From Muscardinus avellanarius (lineage: Eukaryota; Chordata; Mammalia; Rodentia; Gliridae), in assembly GCA_963383645.1 (NCBI GenBank), contig OY726576.1, forward strand, positions 13,897,659 through 13,961,658: a DNA stretch of 64,000 bases. The letters are read 5' to 3'. How positions within the stretch are numbered: the first letter of the stretch is position 1; each line of letters opens with the position of its first letter. Both the position numbers and the translations under genes were made by a program. Below are positions 1 to 10,628 of the stretch, in pieces. The notes under the pieces are model-generated. The model was not told where the DNA came from. It did not search any database and worked only from the letters and a program-made list of their open reading frames with translations.

Positions 1-115
1 CTCACTAAGTTGCTAAGAGCCTCACTAAGTAGTTGAGGCTGGCTTTGAACCTGAGTGATCCTCCTGTCTCAGCCTCCCAAGTGCTGGGATTACAAGGGTG
101 TGCCACCACCCCTGG
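1..115 (-). mobile_element. SINE, B1-like half (left flank of copy 1)
   Basis: ctcactaagttgctaagagc to ccacccctggct, reverse B1 half, cut by the window start. Confidence 0.85.
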
Positions 116-250
116 CTTATTTTTTATTTTTATTTTTATTATTTTTATTATTTTTAATTTATTTTATTGGTGCACTGTATTCATACATCATAATGGGATA
201 AAAATAATACTTTTGTAGACATACATGCACACATCACCCAGTTAGTCCCT

Positions 251-290
251 ACCCGATCCCCACCCCGTTCCCTCCCCATCCCTCCTTCCC
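251..290 (-). promoter_or_regulatory. G-rich purine tract in 3' end of copy 1
   Basis: C-rich on the plus strand, with runs of three to four C separated by short loops. As RNA of the element it is a G-quadruplex-capable purine tract, a typical L1 3' UTR feature. Confidence 0.6.
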
Positions 291-507
291 ATGCTTGGCT
301 TAGTGGTTGACATCTAATATTATAGCAATTTATCCAATATTAACGTTGATAATCTCACATAACAGTTTCATTTGTCTGATACCAAGCTTTTGATGACTTA
401 AGGATAACATTTTAATATTTCTTTTTGCTTTCTTACCAGAGAATATTTCTTTCTTTTTCTTTTTTAAGGTGAAACTATCATATATTTATTTATTTATTTT
501 TCACAAA

Positions 508-1214
508 AAATCTATCCTAATATGGAATATGGACTCTAGATACCCAAAATGATCTCAAAAAAGAACAAAGCTAGAAGGTATATATTTTCTGATTTCAAAC
601 CATATAAAGCTACAATAATTGAAACAGTGTAGTACTGTTCTAAAGGCAGAGATATAAACCATTGGAGTTAAATAAAAGCCTAGAGATAAAATTCTTCCCT
701 ATATTGTCAAGTTATTTTTGACAAGGTTTCCACGAACATTTGGTGGAGGAAATAATTATCTTTTAACTAAATATTGTTGAAAAATAATAATTACATGAAA
801 AAGAATAAAATCGGACCGACCCTTACCTAACACCATATACAAATATTGACTCAAAATATATAAAAGACCTAAAAATAAATCTTAAGACTGTAAACTTTTA
901 GAAGAAAATCTGGGTCATAAAACCTCACAACATTGAAATTGGCAGTGATTTCTTGGATATGATTTCAATGGCACAGGCAACAAATGGGTAAACAAACTCC
1001 CTAAAAAATAAAAAAAAAATATTGTATATCCAAAGACAATGTAAACCGAGTTAAAAGTTACCGATAGAATGGGATAAAATATTTCCAATGCTATATCTGA
1101 AGGTATATTAGTATTCCAACTAGAAATCCTAAAAATTAGCAACAATAAAAGCATACAATACAATTTAGAGATAGGTAAAAGACTAACATAAATAATGAAT
1201 CTCCACAGATAACC
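508..1214 (+). mobile_element. Inverted L1 ORF2 fragment within copy 1
   Basis: On the plus strand, opposite to ORF1, this reads as decayed L1 ORF2 downstream of the reverse-transcriptase core: landmarks are tgatttcaaaccatataaag, attgaaacagtgtagtactg, gacaaggtttccacgaacat and atctccacagataacc, collinear with mammalian L1 ORF2. No open frame remains. It abuts the ORF1 stop codon directly. Confidence 0.8.
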
Positions 1215-1218
1215 AATC

Positions 1219-2136
1219 TTAGTTGTCTGTTGGATGGAAAATCTTGTTTCTCTGGTTCTGGTGTGTGTTACCTATTTCTTCTTTGTAGTTAATCTCTTTG
1301 AGTATTTTCTCTAGTGCTGGTTTTGAAGACATAAATTCCTTCAGTTTCTGTTTGTCATGGAAGCTTCTTATTTCTCCATCTAATTTGATAGAAAGTTTTG
1401 CTGGGTAGGAAATTTTTGGCTGGAAGTTGTTTTCTTTCAGAGTTTGGAATATGTTACTCCAAGCCCTTCTGGCTCTCATGACTTGGTTTGGGAAGTCTGG
1501 AGTGATTCTAATTGGTTTGCCTCTGAATGTCACTTGGCCCTTTGTTTTTGTTGCCTTTAAGATTCTCTGCTTGGCTTCCACAGTGGTCATTTTGACAATC
1601 ATGTGGCGTGGGGATCCTCTCCTCCGATCCTGTCTAAAGGGAGTTCTATAAGTTTCCTGAACCTGTGTATCGACCTCTTGCTCTATATTTTGAAAATTTT
1701 CTGCTATTATTTCTTTGAAGATATTACTTATCCCTTTGGTTTCACCTTCTTTTCCCTCTTCTATTCCAATTATTCTTAGGTTAGCTCTCTTAAAATGGGC
1801 CCATATTTCTTTAATGTCAGATTCCTGCTGTCGGATTTTTTTTTCTAAATTAGAAACTATGCGTTCACTTTTTGAATGATCTTCTTCTAAGATCAAGATT
1901 CTCTTCTCCATGTGGTCTAGTTGGTTGTTTGTACTTTGAATTGAGGCCTTTACTTCATTAATTGCATCCTTTATCTCTTTTTGACTATCTCTGAATTCTT
2001 TTTGAAACACTTCTATTATTTCTACAGTTATTTTCCTGATTTGATCTTCTAGAAATCTCTGAATTTCTGTTTTATCAGGTTCTGATGTTGTGGGGTTGTG
2101 GGCATTCATTGCTCCAGTGTTATTCCTCTTTCCCAT
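1219..2136 (-). CDS. L1-type ORF1 protein, copy 1 (305 codons, intact)
   Basis: ATG-started 305-residue frame beginning MGKRNNTGAMNAHN. Residues about 35-120 are a heptad-rich, charged coiled coil (KEIKDAINEVKASIQSTNN..). An RRM-like core follows with ANLRIIGIEEG and HMIVKM, and then the C-terminal domain with FPNQVMRARRAW, YPAKLSIKLDG and HDKQKLKEFM. This order is that of L1 ORF1p, a trimeric RNA-binding nucleic-acid chaperone; human ORF1p is 338 residues. It differs from copies 2 and 3 at many positions. Whether it is expressed is unknown. Confidence 0.9.
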   Translation of the reverse strand: MGKRNNTGAMNAHNPTTSEPDKTEIQRFLEDQIRKITVEIIEVFQKEFRDSQKEIKDAINEVKASIQSTNNQLDHMEKRILILEEDHSKSERIVSNLEKKIRQQESDIKEIWAHFKRANLRIIGIEEGKEGETKGISNIFKEIIAENFQNIEQEVDTQVQETYRTPFRQDRRRGSPRHMIVKMTTVEAKQRILKATKTKGQVTFRGKPIRITPDFPNQVMRARRAWSNIFQTLKENNFQPKISYPAKLSIKLDGEIRSFHDKQKLKEFMSSKPALEKILKEINYKEEIGNTHQNQRNKIFHPTDN

Positions 2137-3095
2137 GATTTAGGAAGTTTGTGTCTTCTCTGGGTTCTTCCCTTAGGTCACTATGACTTCACTTAAGGTG
2201 CTCTGGATCTCGAGTCTGTGGTATCTCGGTCCCCACTACTCCTTTACTGGGTTGTATGGCAGAGTCTCAGACCCAGGGAGTCAATCGAGGCTGCTTTAGA
2301 CCATGGGGGGTGCCAAGTTGGGCATTCTCCTATGGTGTGATATCTCTGCCACCGCCAATCCCCCACTGGGTCAAGTCCCTGGGAGTCAGTACTGGGATTT
2401 CTCCTCCAGGGCCCGCAATTTGACTCACTGTTGTTGAATGCACTGATGGAGCTGTAGTGGACTCAGTGAATTCGCTGCTGCTGCCGCCGCCGGTGGCAAG
2501 ATGGCGCCACTGCCACGCCCTCGGCCGTGAGGCTGGTGTATTTCTTCTCTGGTTTTGAGCTCTGCTCTGAGTCCCTGCAAGGTGTACTGAGCCCAGCCCC
2601 TGGGAGCTTTAGATGCTCCCTGAACTGAGAAATCTGCCGAATCCCGCCCGGCTGTTCCGCAGCGGCTCACCTCGGCTCGCTGTCCGCCGTTCCTCTCTGG
2701 AGCCTGGTGGGCTGTTGAGTGCGTTGGTCTAGAGCCAACCGGTGAGCTCGCCGCTGCCGCCAGCAGTAAGGCGCTGCTGCCGGACGTGAGGCCAGCGTAT
2801 CTCCTCTGTGGTTCTGAGCTCTGTTAGGAGTTCCCTTCCTCTCTGGAGCCTGGTGCTGCAAAATAAGATGGCGCCCGCTGCTCCACGCTGCAGCTCCGGC
2901 TGCAGCACTGAGGTCTGGTTTCTGGTGTCTTGTTTTTCCAGCCCTCTTTTTCTCTGTCCCTTGTAATTACATTTTTTGTGTCTCTGTTGATGGTGTTTTC
3001 TGGCTATGAAAGGCGCTGATTTTGTGGTAATAGAGATTGGTTGTTAGCGGGGCTTGTAAGCCCCGCTTTCCTCTGTCACCATCTTCCCGGAAGTC
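2137..3095 (-). promoter_or_regulatory. 5' UTR / internal promoter region of copy 1
   Basis: GC- and CpG-rich, about 960 bp. The 5' end (plus-strand 3075-3085, gtcaccatctt) is a YY1-like AAGATGGCGAC motif that has lost its CpG. Further AAGATGGCGCC-type sites lie near 2500 and 2865. Two imperfect repeats of a CpG-rich unit start near 2465 and 2745. It is not a host promoter: it belongs to the retroelement. Confidence 0.7.
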
Positions 3096-3112
3096 CTTAT
3101 TTTTTATTTTTA

Positions 3113-3232
3113 AACAGGTCTTACTAAGTTGCAGAGGGCCTCACTAAGTAGCTGAGGCTGGCCACGAACCTTCAATCCTCCTGTCTCAGCCTCCCAAGTA
3201 CTGAGATTACAACTCTGCACCCCCACACCCAG
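3113..3232 (-). mobile_element. SINE, B1-like half (right flank of copy 1)
   Basis: aaacaggtcttactaagttg to cacacccagctggct. The ID half is absent; the linker was used as target by copy 1. Confidence 0.82.
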
Positions 3233-3246
3233 CTGGCTGTGTGTGT

Positions 3247-3278
<32 letters not shown>
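3233..3278 (+). repeat. (GT)n microsatellite
   Basis: About 20 GT units with one TATG interruption, at the tail of the next SINE. Confidence 0.95.
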
Positions 3279-3457
3279 TTTACCAGGAATTGAACCTTGG
3301 AGCATCCCAGCCCTATTTTTTATTCTTTATTTTGAAACAGGGTCTCACTAAGTTGCAGAGGGCCTCACTAGGTAGCTGAGGCTGGCTGCAAACCTTCAAG
3401 CCTCCTGTCTCAGCCTCCCAAATACTAGGATTACAGAAGTGTACCATCACACTGGAC
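3279..3457 (-). mobile_element. Composite SINE, minus strand
   Basis: accaggaattgaaccttgga (ID end) through ccatcacactgg (B1 head). Confidence 0.85.
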
Positions 3458-4028
3458 CAAATGCTACTGTTCATGTTTGATGAGGTCCAAGAATACTCTT
3501 AGATTTGACGATGTGGAGGTTACTGGTGACTTGAGAAGAACAGTTTTGGTATAGTGGGTTCAAGAGAAAATGAGAGAAGAATCGAAGACAAGTGAGGATT
3601 TGTCACTCTTTCAAGGACTGTAGGGAGAGCAGAATGGGGGCTGTAGCGTGAACGTCAGGAGGTGTTCTTTGTGTTTTTAGGTAGGTAGACATCATAGCTT
3701 GTCTGTAAGTTCCTGAGAATGATGCAGTAGGGAGAGGAAAATTGATGGTTAGGTAGGGAGAAGGGATACTTGCAGGAGTGAAGCCCTTGCGTGGGTAAGA
3801 GGGAATAGGAACTTGTAAACAAATGTTGGCCTCAAGCTTGATGTGAGCAGTGTGTACAGTTCAGTGGGCAGAGTCTGTGGACCCACATGCCAGTGTGTTG
3901 GTAGCCCTGTGTTGGAAAAATGTCAAGTTCCCTTCTGATTGCTTCTGTGTTTCCAGGTAAACAAGAAGGAAGGTCTTCAGCCACAAGTGTAAAGTGGGGA
4001 CAGTATTGGGAGTTTAAGGACAAAGGTG
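3458..4028. other. Sequence without recognised content
   Basis: No exon, conserved frame or recognisable repeat seen; 5' of the first visible DAAF9 exon. Confidence 0.5.
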
Positions 4029-4165
4029 TTCAAGGCCAGCCTTAGCAAGTAGTGAGACTCTCATCAACCTAGTGAGACCCTGTTTCAAAATAAGGATAAA
4101 AAATAGGGCTAGGGTTGTAGCTTGAAGGTAGAATGCCTCTCAGTTCAATCCCCAATACTGCCAGG
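4029..4165 (+). mobile_element. 5'-truncated composite SINE
   Basis: ttcaaggccagccttagcaa onward, ID half ending caatactgcc, then a G run. Confidence 0.82.
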
Positions 4166-4267
4166 TGGGGGGGGGGGAGATAGAGAGGAAGAATAAGTTG
4201 AGTAAGGAAATACTTTAGGATTGACAAGAATGCCAAGTGGTCATTTGGCATTTGTGGTTAGAATTTT

Positions 4268-4336
4268 CTTTCTTTTGCAGCACCTGGGATTGAACCTGTG
4301 AGTGTTCTACCACTGAGCTACAGTTGCAGTCTTTTT
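4268..4336 (-). mobile_element. ID-type tRNA-derived repeat
   Basis: gcacctgggattgaacctgt to ctaccactgagctaca; reverse of an A-box/B-box pair. Confidence 0.7.
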
Positions 4337-4351
4337 AATGTTTTTATTTGA

Positions 4352-4427
4352 GAAGTGTGTAGCGCAGTTGTAGAGCACGTACCTAGAATGTGTGAGGCCC
4401 TGAGTTCAATCCTCAGCACTGGGGGAG
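4352..4427 (+). mobile_element. ID element
   Basis: tagcgcagttgtagagcacg..gaggccctgagttcaatcct..cagcactggg; retains both promoter boxes. Confidence 0.78.
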
Positions 4428-4429
4428 AA

Positions 4430-5510
4430 AAATCCATGCCATGGCAAAGCATCAGGAGATTTTCGAGCACTATCTAATGTAAAGAACACCTACGAACCAC
4501 ATAGGTAGGACGAGGAAAATAGATTCCCACCAGAATTCTGAATCTAGCCAATCTCTCAGGTGTGAGAAAAAAATAAAGACATTTTATGCTTGCGGCATCT
4601 TAAAACCTGACATCCCGAGCACATCTCATGAAGAAGCTGCTGGAGGATGTGGTCTAGTGACCGTCTGATTAGGGTTCCTGTGCTGGGGCTTTTCTGTCCA
4701 TGTACAAATGGGATTTCTTGTTTATCAGGGACTCGTGAGAAGGACCTTCTTTGTTACCTCTGAAGTTGCCAAAGGATGAGATCATTTTTGATTTCCATCT
4801 TTCATATTGCTCCCCCTGGTGCTTGCGTAGAGCAGGGTCCAGCACATAATCGATTCTCACCAAATAACTGAACGAGTGAGAGCGTCTGTGAAGCACTGCT
4901 CGCACCAGCTGTTTATTGAATGCATAGAACATAATTGCAAATGAAGATGCGGACTCTCTCCAACTTCATGGGCATCTGGAGAATGAGCAGTAGAGTTGTG
5001 GACGAGGTAGTTAGAAAGCGACTCGTGAGAGGGATGCTCTGCTGAGAACACTAAAGCCCCAGAGCTCAGTTCTCTCTGCAGGTGACATGTATTAGCCAGC
5101 TGTCAATAAATCCTTTTGGATTTACAGATGTACAGAAGTAGTAAATGTAGTGCAGATGATCTCTACCTTAAGAAAACCCCGAATGCAAAGCAAGACTGAC
5201 TGTCTGAAAATGCAGCAGTGCAGCCTGTAATAGGCTTGCTTAGATGCTGCCCAAGGAGACTTGCTGTAGTTCCCGTAGAAGCAGAAGGCTATGCTTGTCT
5301 AAGCTTTTCTAGCTTTATTCCTGCCCCAGAGCTAGAGATGTAGCTACCTGCCTTTTCATATGTGCCTGGGATGATAGTAACTCTGGTTGTTGTTTAGTGA
5401 GCGTCATGGCATCAATGGTACACAGCATAGCCAGGCGGCAAGCATGCACCACCACGCTCGGCTGGAAATCGTTTTTAAAGATAATGTTCTTATTAAAAAT
5501 ATATAACTTG
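4430..5510. other. Mostly unique sequence
   Basis: Apart from a possible L2 tail (4730-4890) nothing is recognised. Short frames on the minus strand here look random. Confidence 0.5.
4730..4890 (+). mobile_element. L2 3' end remnant (tentative)
   Basis: gcagggtccagcacataatc then tcaccaaataactgaacgag resembles the L2 tail ending (cctggcacatagtaggcactcaataaa...gaatgaatg). Confidence 0.45.
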
Positions 5511-5706
5511 CAGGGCCTGGTGGTGCAGGCTTGTAGTCCAGCATTTGGAGGCTGAGACAGGAGGATCCAGGTTTGCGGTCAGCCTCAGCTACTTAGTGAG
5601 GCCCTCTGCAACTCAGTGAGACCCTATTTCAAAAATTAAGAATAAAAGATAGGGTAGGAGGTTTCTCTCAGAGGTAGAATGCCCCTGGGTTCCATCCCCA
5701 TAATGC

Positions 5707-5707
<1 letters not shown>
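5511..5707 (+). mobile_element. Composite SINE (family A)
   Basis: cagggcctggtggtgcaggc to catccccataatgcaa; tail grew into (CA)n. Confidence 0.88.

Positions 5708-5751
<44 letters not shown>
5708..5751 (+). repeat. (CA)n microsatellite
   Basis: About 22 CA units at the SINE tail. Confidence 0.95.
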
Positions 5752-5754
<3 letters not shown>

Positions 5755-5997
5755 CCTTACTTTACAGTAATTTACTTAGGCACTATACTGTGCCCAAAAG
5801 AATAACACCACACAAATTAGGATACAGGATCTATCAAAACAAATAAAAAACTGTATTCCATAGGAAAGCAAGAATATTTAGAATTTGAGATGGCATATCC
5901 TATATTTCTGTTATTCATCTAAACAAGGATTTCAAATTTTCTTATCCAATGAGTACACCTTTTAGAGTTTAAATTCCTTCTAAAAAGAATGTTAAAG

Positions 5998-6116
5998 CCA
6001 GGTATGGTGGCACATGCTTGTAATCCCAGTACTTGAGAGGGTGAGAAAGGAGGATTGCAGGTTCTTGGCCTGCCTCAGCTACTTAATGAGGGCCACCACA
6101 ACTTAGTGAGACCCTG
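5998..6116 (+). mobile_element. SINE, B1-like half
   Basis: ccaggtatggtggcacatgc to gagaccctgttt. It then runs into a minus-strand SINE tail. Confidence 0.82.
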
Positions 6117-6197
6117 TTTTTATTTTTATTTTTATTTATTGCAGGTCTGAGGATAGAACCCAGGGGCATTTGACCTCCGAGCTACACCCCCTGCCCT

Positions 6198-6198
<1 letters not shown>
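6117..6198 (-). mobile_element. SINE, ID half
   Basis: gcaggtctgaggatagaacc to ctacaccccctgcccta. Confidence 0.78.
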
Positions 6199-6249
<51 letters not shown>

Positions 6250-6252
6250 TTT
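6199..6252 (+). repeat. (ATTT)n microsatellite
   Basis: About 13 units between two minus-strand SINE pieces; likely expanded from a linker or tail. Confidence 0.95.
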
Positions 6253-6434
6253 TTGCGGGTCTGGGGATGGAACCCAGGGGCATTTGACCTCCAAGCTACA
6301 TCTCCTGCCCTATTTTTTTATTCTTTATTTTGAAACAGGGTCTCACTAAGTAGCTAAGGCTGTCCGCAAGCCGCGATCCTCCTGTCTCAGTCTCCCAAAA
6401 GCTGGGATTAAAAGCGTGCACCACCACGTCTGGC
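6253..6434 (-). mobile_element. Composite SINE (family A), minus strand
   Basis: gcgggtctggggatggaacc to caccaccacgtctggct. Confidence 0.9.
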
Positions 6435-6560
6435 TATTCTTTATTTTGAAACTGGGTCTCACTGAGTTGCAGAGGGCCTCACTAAGTAGCTGAGGCTGTC
6501 TGTGAACCGCGATCTTCCGGTCTCAGCCTCTGGAATGCTGGGATTACAAGCGTGCGCTTG
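6435..6560 (-). mobile_element. SINE, B1-like half
   Basis: attctttattttgaaactgg to gattacaagcgtgcgctt. It directly follows the previous SINE, probably the other half of the 6117-6198 piece split by an insertion. Confidence 0.8.
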
Positions 6561-7037
6561 TAATGACCTTTCTATATGTCTCATTGGTCAGCTCTACAGG
6601 CCAAAGAATAGTACCAGGTGCTACTCAAAAATAAAACTGAACTACTACTAGTAAAAAAAGAAGGGAAGACTGGATACAGATTAAGCAATCAGTTGTTTTT
6701 ACCAAGGGGAGGTGACTGTGGAATGAATTCTATTTCCTTGGGTTAGAAATGACTCTGGTGAGCTGCATGAAAATTCTGGGAGAAAATTAAAGTCCTCAAA
6801 TAGTTGACTGATGCCAGCCCAGTCGTATATGTGTGTACGTCCCTTCAGTGTGAAACACTTTATAGTTAGTGGCCCCGGTAGCAGCAGCAGTAGCTTTACT
6901 TTTTCCAACAGAGGTTGTTGTTCTAGCAAAGATATCAGTAGGAGATAGTCTTTATTGCTGTATATCTTGCCTCTTCTCCAAATTTCTAGTTTTGCAAAGA
7001 GAAATAAATAACTACTGCTTTAATGTCAGAATTCTTT
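6561..7037. other. Sequence without recognised content
   Basis: No exon or repeat recognised. Confidence 0.5.
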
Positions 7038-7110
7038 TTATTTTTCCAGTACTGGGTTTTGATCCCAGAGCTTTGCAGTTAGCACTTTACCACTGAGGCA
7101 CATCTCCAAC
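7038..7110 (-). mobile_element. ID element, minus strand
   Basis: agtactgggttttgatccca to taccactgaggcacatctcc. Confidence 0.72.
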
Positions 7111-7343
7111 ATACATAGAAAAGTTCAAAGAATCGCTCAGTGACCATTCATGTATACCCGTACCCAGAGTCCATACTTACTGTATTTGTTATATTCACCT
7201 TATCACGTATCCATCCTTATCTTCATTCTGTTTTTTAATGCTTTTCAAAATAAGTAGTAGAAATCAGGATACTTCAACCCTAAACATCCCACAGGATTGA
7301 TTTTTGTATTAAGAATAATGTTTTATTTTGCAGATAACAAAAA

Positions 7344-7425
7344 CTGGCTGGAGATACATACAGCTCAGTGGTAGAGCGTATGCCTGTGTGCGAGGCCCTG
7401 GGTTTGATCCCCAGCATCACAAAAG
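7344..7425 (+). mobile_element. ID element
   Basis: agctcagtggtagagcgtat, cgaggccctgggtttgatcc, ccagcatc then A-rich tail. Confidence 0.85.
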
Positions 7426-7939
7426 AAAATAAGAAAAAATGACACCAGCAAATGACAAAAACTCATCTCAAAGGATTTAAGTTAAAAAAAAAAAAAAGGA
7501 ATGCTTTGGTTTTTCTGGGCCTGGAGGCCAGTGGGGAGACATGTTGGCAGAGCTGCACTCCAGGAACCTAGGCCTCAGCCAGGGGAGCCAAGGCTGCTCA
7601 GGACGGCTTGCTTCCGTCCTGTCTCGTTCCCACTGCTCATGACCTGGCTGCATCTTTTCCCCTAGGAAGATGCCTTCCCTACATAGGGAAGGTGGCGATC
7701 ATGTCCACAAACCATTCTCCTCATGCTATGACCCTAGAGGCCATTTCTCATCTAGTCCTAAAACAGAAGTCTGTGGAAAGGACTCGAGCTACCTGGCCTG
7801 CCCTGGGTGAGTGGTGATGGGAGCTGTGGCCAGTGTGGAGCTCAGTACGCCCAGTCCAGTGTGATTACAACGTAAATCCTCAACAGATGTTTGTGAAATT
7901 TGACAAGCTGATTTTATACTTCTTTTTTTATTTATATAT
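7426..7939. other. Mostly unique sequence
   Basis: An A run at 7483-7499, otherwise nothing recognised. Confidence 0.5.
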
Positions 7940-8135
7940 TTTTTTGCGGTACTGGGGATGGAACCTAGAGGCATTCTGCCTCTGAGAGGCCCTTCAGCCC
8001 TCCTTTTTATTCTTTATTTTGAAACAGAATCTCACTGAGTGACAAAGGGCTTCACTAAAGCAGCAGAGGCCATCCGTGAACTGCAGCCCAGCCTCCCAAA
8101 TGCTGGATTACATGCGTGCACCACCACGCTCGGCT
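7940..8135 (-). mobile_element. Composite SINE, minus strand
   Basis: ttttgcggtactggggatgg to caccaccacgctcggct. Confidence 0.86.
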
Positions 8136-8168
8136 TTTATACTTCTTGAAGAGAAACTTCAGTAAAAG

Positions 8169-8169
<1 letters not shown>

Positions 8170-8218
<49 letters not shown>
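8170..8218 (+). repeat. (GT)n microsatellite
   Basis: About 24 GT units abutting a minus-strand SINE. Confidence 0.95.
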
Positions 8219-8219
<1 letters not shown>

Positions 8220-8332
8220 GCTGAGGACTGAACCCATTGGCTTTCTATCTCCGAGCTTTTTATCTGGAGGCAGGGTCTCATTAAGTTGCTAAGGCTGGCT
8301 TTGAACCTGCAATCCTCCTGTCTCAGCCTCAT
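8219..8332 (-). mobile_element. Composite SINE, minus strand, head-truncated
   Basis: gctgaggactgaacccattg to cctgtctcagcctcatgaa. Confidence 0.78.
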
Positions 8333-8465
8333 GAAATCATGAAGATCTTTGAAGTAATAATAGAAGGACTTGTCCTATCAACTATAAAAAAAAATCCATA
8401 TACTAGAAAGTTCAAGTGCTGATATACCATACAAGGTTTTTGTTTTTTGTTTTTGTTTTTGTTTT

Positions 8466-8669
8466 TTGGTGGTACTGGGGATGAACCCAGTGGTCTTCTA
8501 CCTCTGGGCTACACTCCCAGACCTATTTTATATTTTATTTGGAAACAGGGTCTTGCTAAGTTGCTGAGAGCCTCACTAAGTAGCTGAGGCTGGCTTTGAA
8601 CCTGTGCAATCCTCCTTTCTCAGCCTCCCAAGTGCAGGGATTACAAGCTTGCACCACCATGCCCAGCTA
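8466..8669 (-). mobile_element. Composite SINE, minus strand
   Basis: ggtggtactggggatgaacc to gcaccaccatgcccagct; preceded by a (GTTTTT)-type tail. Confidence 0.9.
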
Positions 8670-8803
8670 GCTGATTATTTTTTAAAGAGTAATATTGTTG
8701 CAAGAATAGGTAACTGGATCAAATAGTGACCCAAATATTAGATCAGACTGTACAGGCAACAGCACATGCTCCAAGTGGGACTCCACCAGAAGATTAAAGG
8801 AAG

Positions 8804-8848
8804 CCAGGCATGGTGACACACGCTTGTAACCTGAGTGCTTGCTGAAGT
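8804..8848 (+). mobile_element. SINE head fragment
   Basis: agccaggcatggtgacacac and gcttgtaacctgagtgctt only. Confidence 0.6.
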
Positions 8849-9819
8849 GTGGTGTATGTTTGATCGTTTTGATTAAAAAAAAAAAAAGACTGGTTGGATA
8901 TGCACAACACACTCTCATAGTGGTGACCTCTGGGATAAGGATTAATGACGACTTTAGTTTTTTCATATAATATTCCATTTATCCTCAAAAAAGGATAATT
9001 GATCACATATATGACTACAGAAAGGAGTAATATAACTAACAGCAAATGTGCCAAGATGTTAACTGTCATCGGTTGTTTGTGCTGGAATTTAAGTGACTAT
9101 GGTGTTCTTTGTATGTACCAGGGGTTAAAATTTTTCTTTAGTTAAAAGGTAAATAATTTAGTAAGTGACATATTTCATGGTTCACTAACAAATAATGGGC
9201 TATGATCTGTTTTAAAAATTAAATTTGGGAAGCAAGAAAATGTATAAAGGGGAAAAAAAGTTTAGTTCTACGCATTTGATAAGAAAACAAGAAACACTAA
9301 TGAGGCTGCTCCGCTCCGGGAGGGAGGGAGGTCTGTCTACATTTTATGTGCTCCCACTTGTCTGGCTAAGATACATGGAAAAAGGACTGTTTGGGGCTTT
9401 GTCTGGGCTTTCTGCAGGGGCTGGGGAGCCGCTTGTTTCTTGGTCACATGATGTGTTCATGTTTCTGTCACTGGCTGTTTGCAAGTTTGAAAACCAGAGA
9501 TCTCTTGGTAACCTTGGCAGTCAGTGTACTGCCTGGATGTTTGGGAAGTGGCCAGAGGACCAGTTCCATTTAATATTTCTAGTGCAGAGAATGATTGCAA
9601 AGTCAGTCTTCTGTTAAACATAAAAAACTGGAGAGGGCAGGTAATCATCATTTCCCAAGGAAAAGCATTTTTTAAAATTCTTCTGGTTGTCTTACTATTT
9701 TTGTCCTGCTGCTTCTAAAGCTTTAGTTGTTCCACATGATCCCTTCCTCCCAAATATTATAATAATTATTCACGCAATGAATATTTTATTATGTGAAAAT
9801 ATTTAAACCTACAGAAAAT
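8849..9819. other. Unique sequence
   Basis: A 130-codon open frame at 9225-9617 (+) shows no recognisable domain; its only resemblance is to chance. No exon call. Confidence 0.5.
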
Positions 9820-10003
9820 GCCAGGTATGGTGGCACATGCCTGTAATCCTAGTACCTGGGAGGCTGAAACAGGAGGATTGGGATTGCAGGTTTGAGGCCA
9901 GCCTCAGCAACTTAGTGAGGCCATGGTAGGAAGTATAAAAAGGACTGGGGTATATCTCAGAGGTAGAATGCCCCTATGTTTAATCCTCAGTACCTAATAA
10001 ATA
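9820..10003 (+). mobile_element. Composite SINE
   Basis: gccaggtatggtggcacatg to tttaatcctcagtacc; part of a run of five elements in tandem. Confidence 0.86.
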
Positions 10004-10021
10004 CGTGAAATAAAAAATAAA

Positions 10022-10095
10022 GGGCAGAGGATGTCGCTGTGGTGGAGCACTTGCCTAGCTTAAGCCAGGCCCTGGGTTCCATCCCCAGCACAACC
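10022..10095 (+). mobile_element. ID element
   Basis: ctgtggtggagcacttgcct..ccaggccctgggttccatcc..cagcacaa. Confidence 0.85.
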
Positions 10096-10113
10096 TCAGT
10101 AAGTAAGTAAATA

Positions 10114-10320
10114 AGCCGGGTGTGGTGGCTCACCCCGAAATCCCAGCATTTGGGAGGCCGAGACAGGATGATCGCAGTTCATGGACAGCCTCAGCTACTT
10201 AGTGAGGTCCCTTACAACTGAGTAAGATCCTGTTTCAAAATAAAGAATAAAAAAATAGGGCTGGGGGTGTAGCTCAGTGGTAGAATGCCCCTGGGTTCCA
10301 GCCAAAGTACCGTGAAAAAA
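10114..10320 (+). mobile_element. Composite SINE (family A)
   Basis: gccgggtgtggtggctcacc to ggttccagccaaagtacc. Confidence 0.88.
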
Positions 10321-10328
10321 TAAGATAA

Positions 10329-10545
10329 GCCGGGCATGGTGGCACACATTTGTAATCCCAGCATTTGAGAGGCTGAGACAGGAGGATTGTGGTTCGTGGA
10401 CAGCCTCAGCAACTTAGTGAGGCCCTCCTCAACTTAGTGAGACTCTGTTTCAAAATAAGAATAAAAAATAGGGCTGAGGGTATAGCTTGGAGGTCAAATG
10501 TCCCTGGGTTCCATCTCCAGACCTGCAAAATAAATAAACAAACAA
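10329..10545 (+). mobile_element. Composite SINE (family A)
   Basis: gccgggcatggtggcacaca to tccatctccagacctgc; AAAT-rich tail. Confidence 0.9.
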
Positions 10546-10573
10546 ATAAATAAATAAAATAAGTAGGTAAATA

Positions 10574-10628
10574 GGCTGGGATGCAGCTCAGTGGTAGAAC
10601 GCCCTGGGTTCAATCTCTAGTACCTCTA
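10574..10628 (+). mobile_element. ID half
   Basis: ggctgggatgcagctcagtg to ggttcaatctctagtacc. Confidence 0.75.

Larger units (their letters stand above)
133..3095 (-). mobile_element. HAL1-like element, copy 1 (intact ORF1, inverted ORF2 remnant)
   Basis: Reads right to left: 5' UTR (2137-3095), ORF1 (1219-2136), inverted L1 ORF2 fragment (508-1214), 3' end with G-rich purine tract and A tail (T-rich on the plus strand at 133-180). It is flanked by a 17-bp direct repeat, cttattttttattttta, at 116-132 and 3096-3112. It is the most diverged of the four copies and has a longer 5' UTR. There is no endonuclease/reverse-transcriptase frame, so mobilisation must have used L1 enzymes in trans. It sits between two SINE pieces. 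Confidence 0.88.

Noticed and set aside
2450..2900. CpG-rich block as a possible host promoter/CpG island for DAAF9 exon 1
   Set aside because: The same block occurs in all four retroelement copies as their 5' UTR, on the strand opposite to DAAF9 here.
7344..7425. tRNA gene
   Set aside because: Has A- and B-box-like text but ends in an A tail and matches the ID repeat; no cloverleaf anticodon arm checked out.
9225..9617. 130-codon plus-strand open frame
   Set aside because: No recognisable domain, no splice context fitting DAAF9 and an unremarkable length for 64 kb of sequence.
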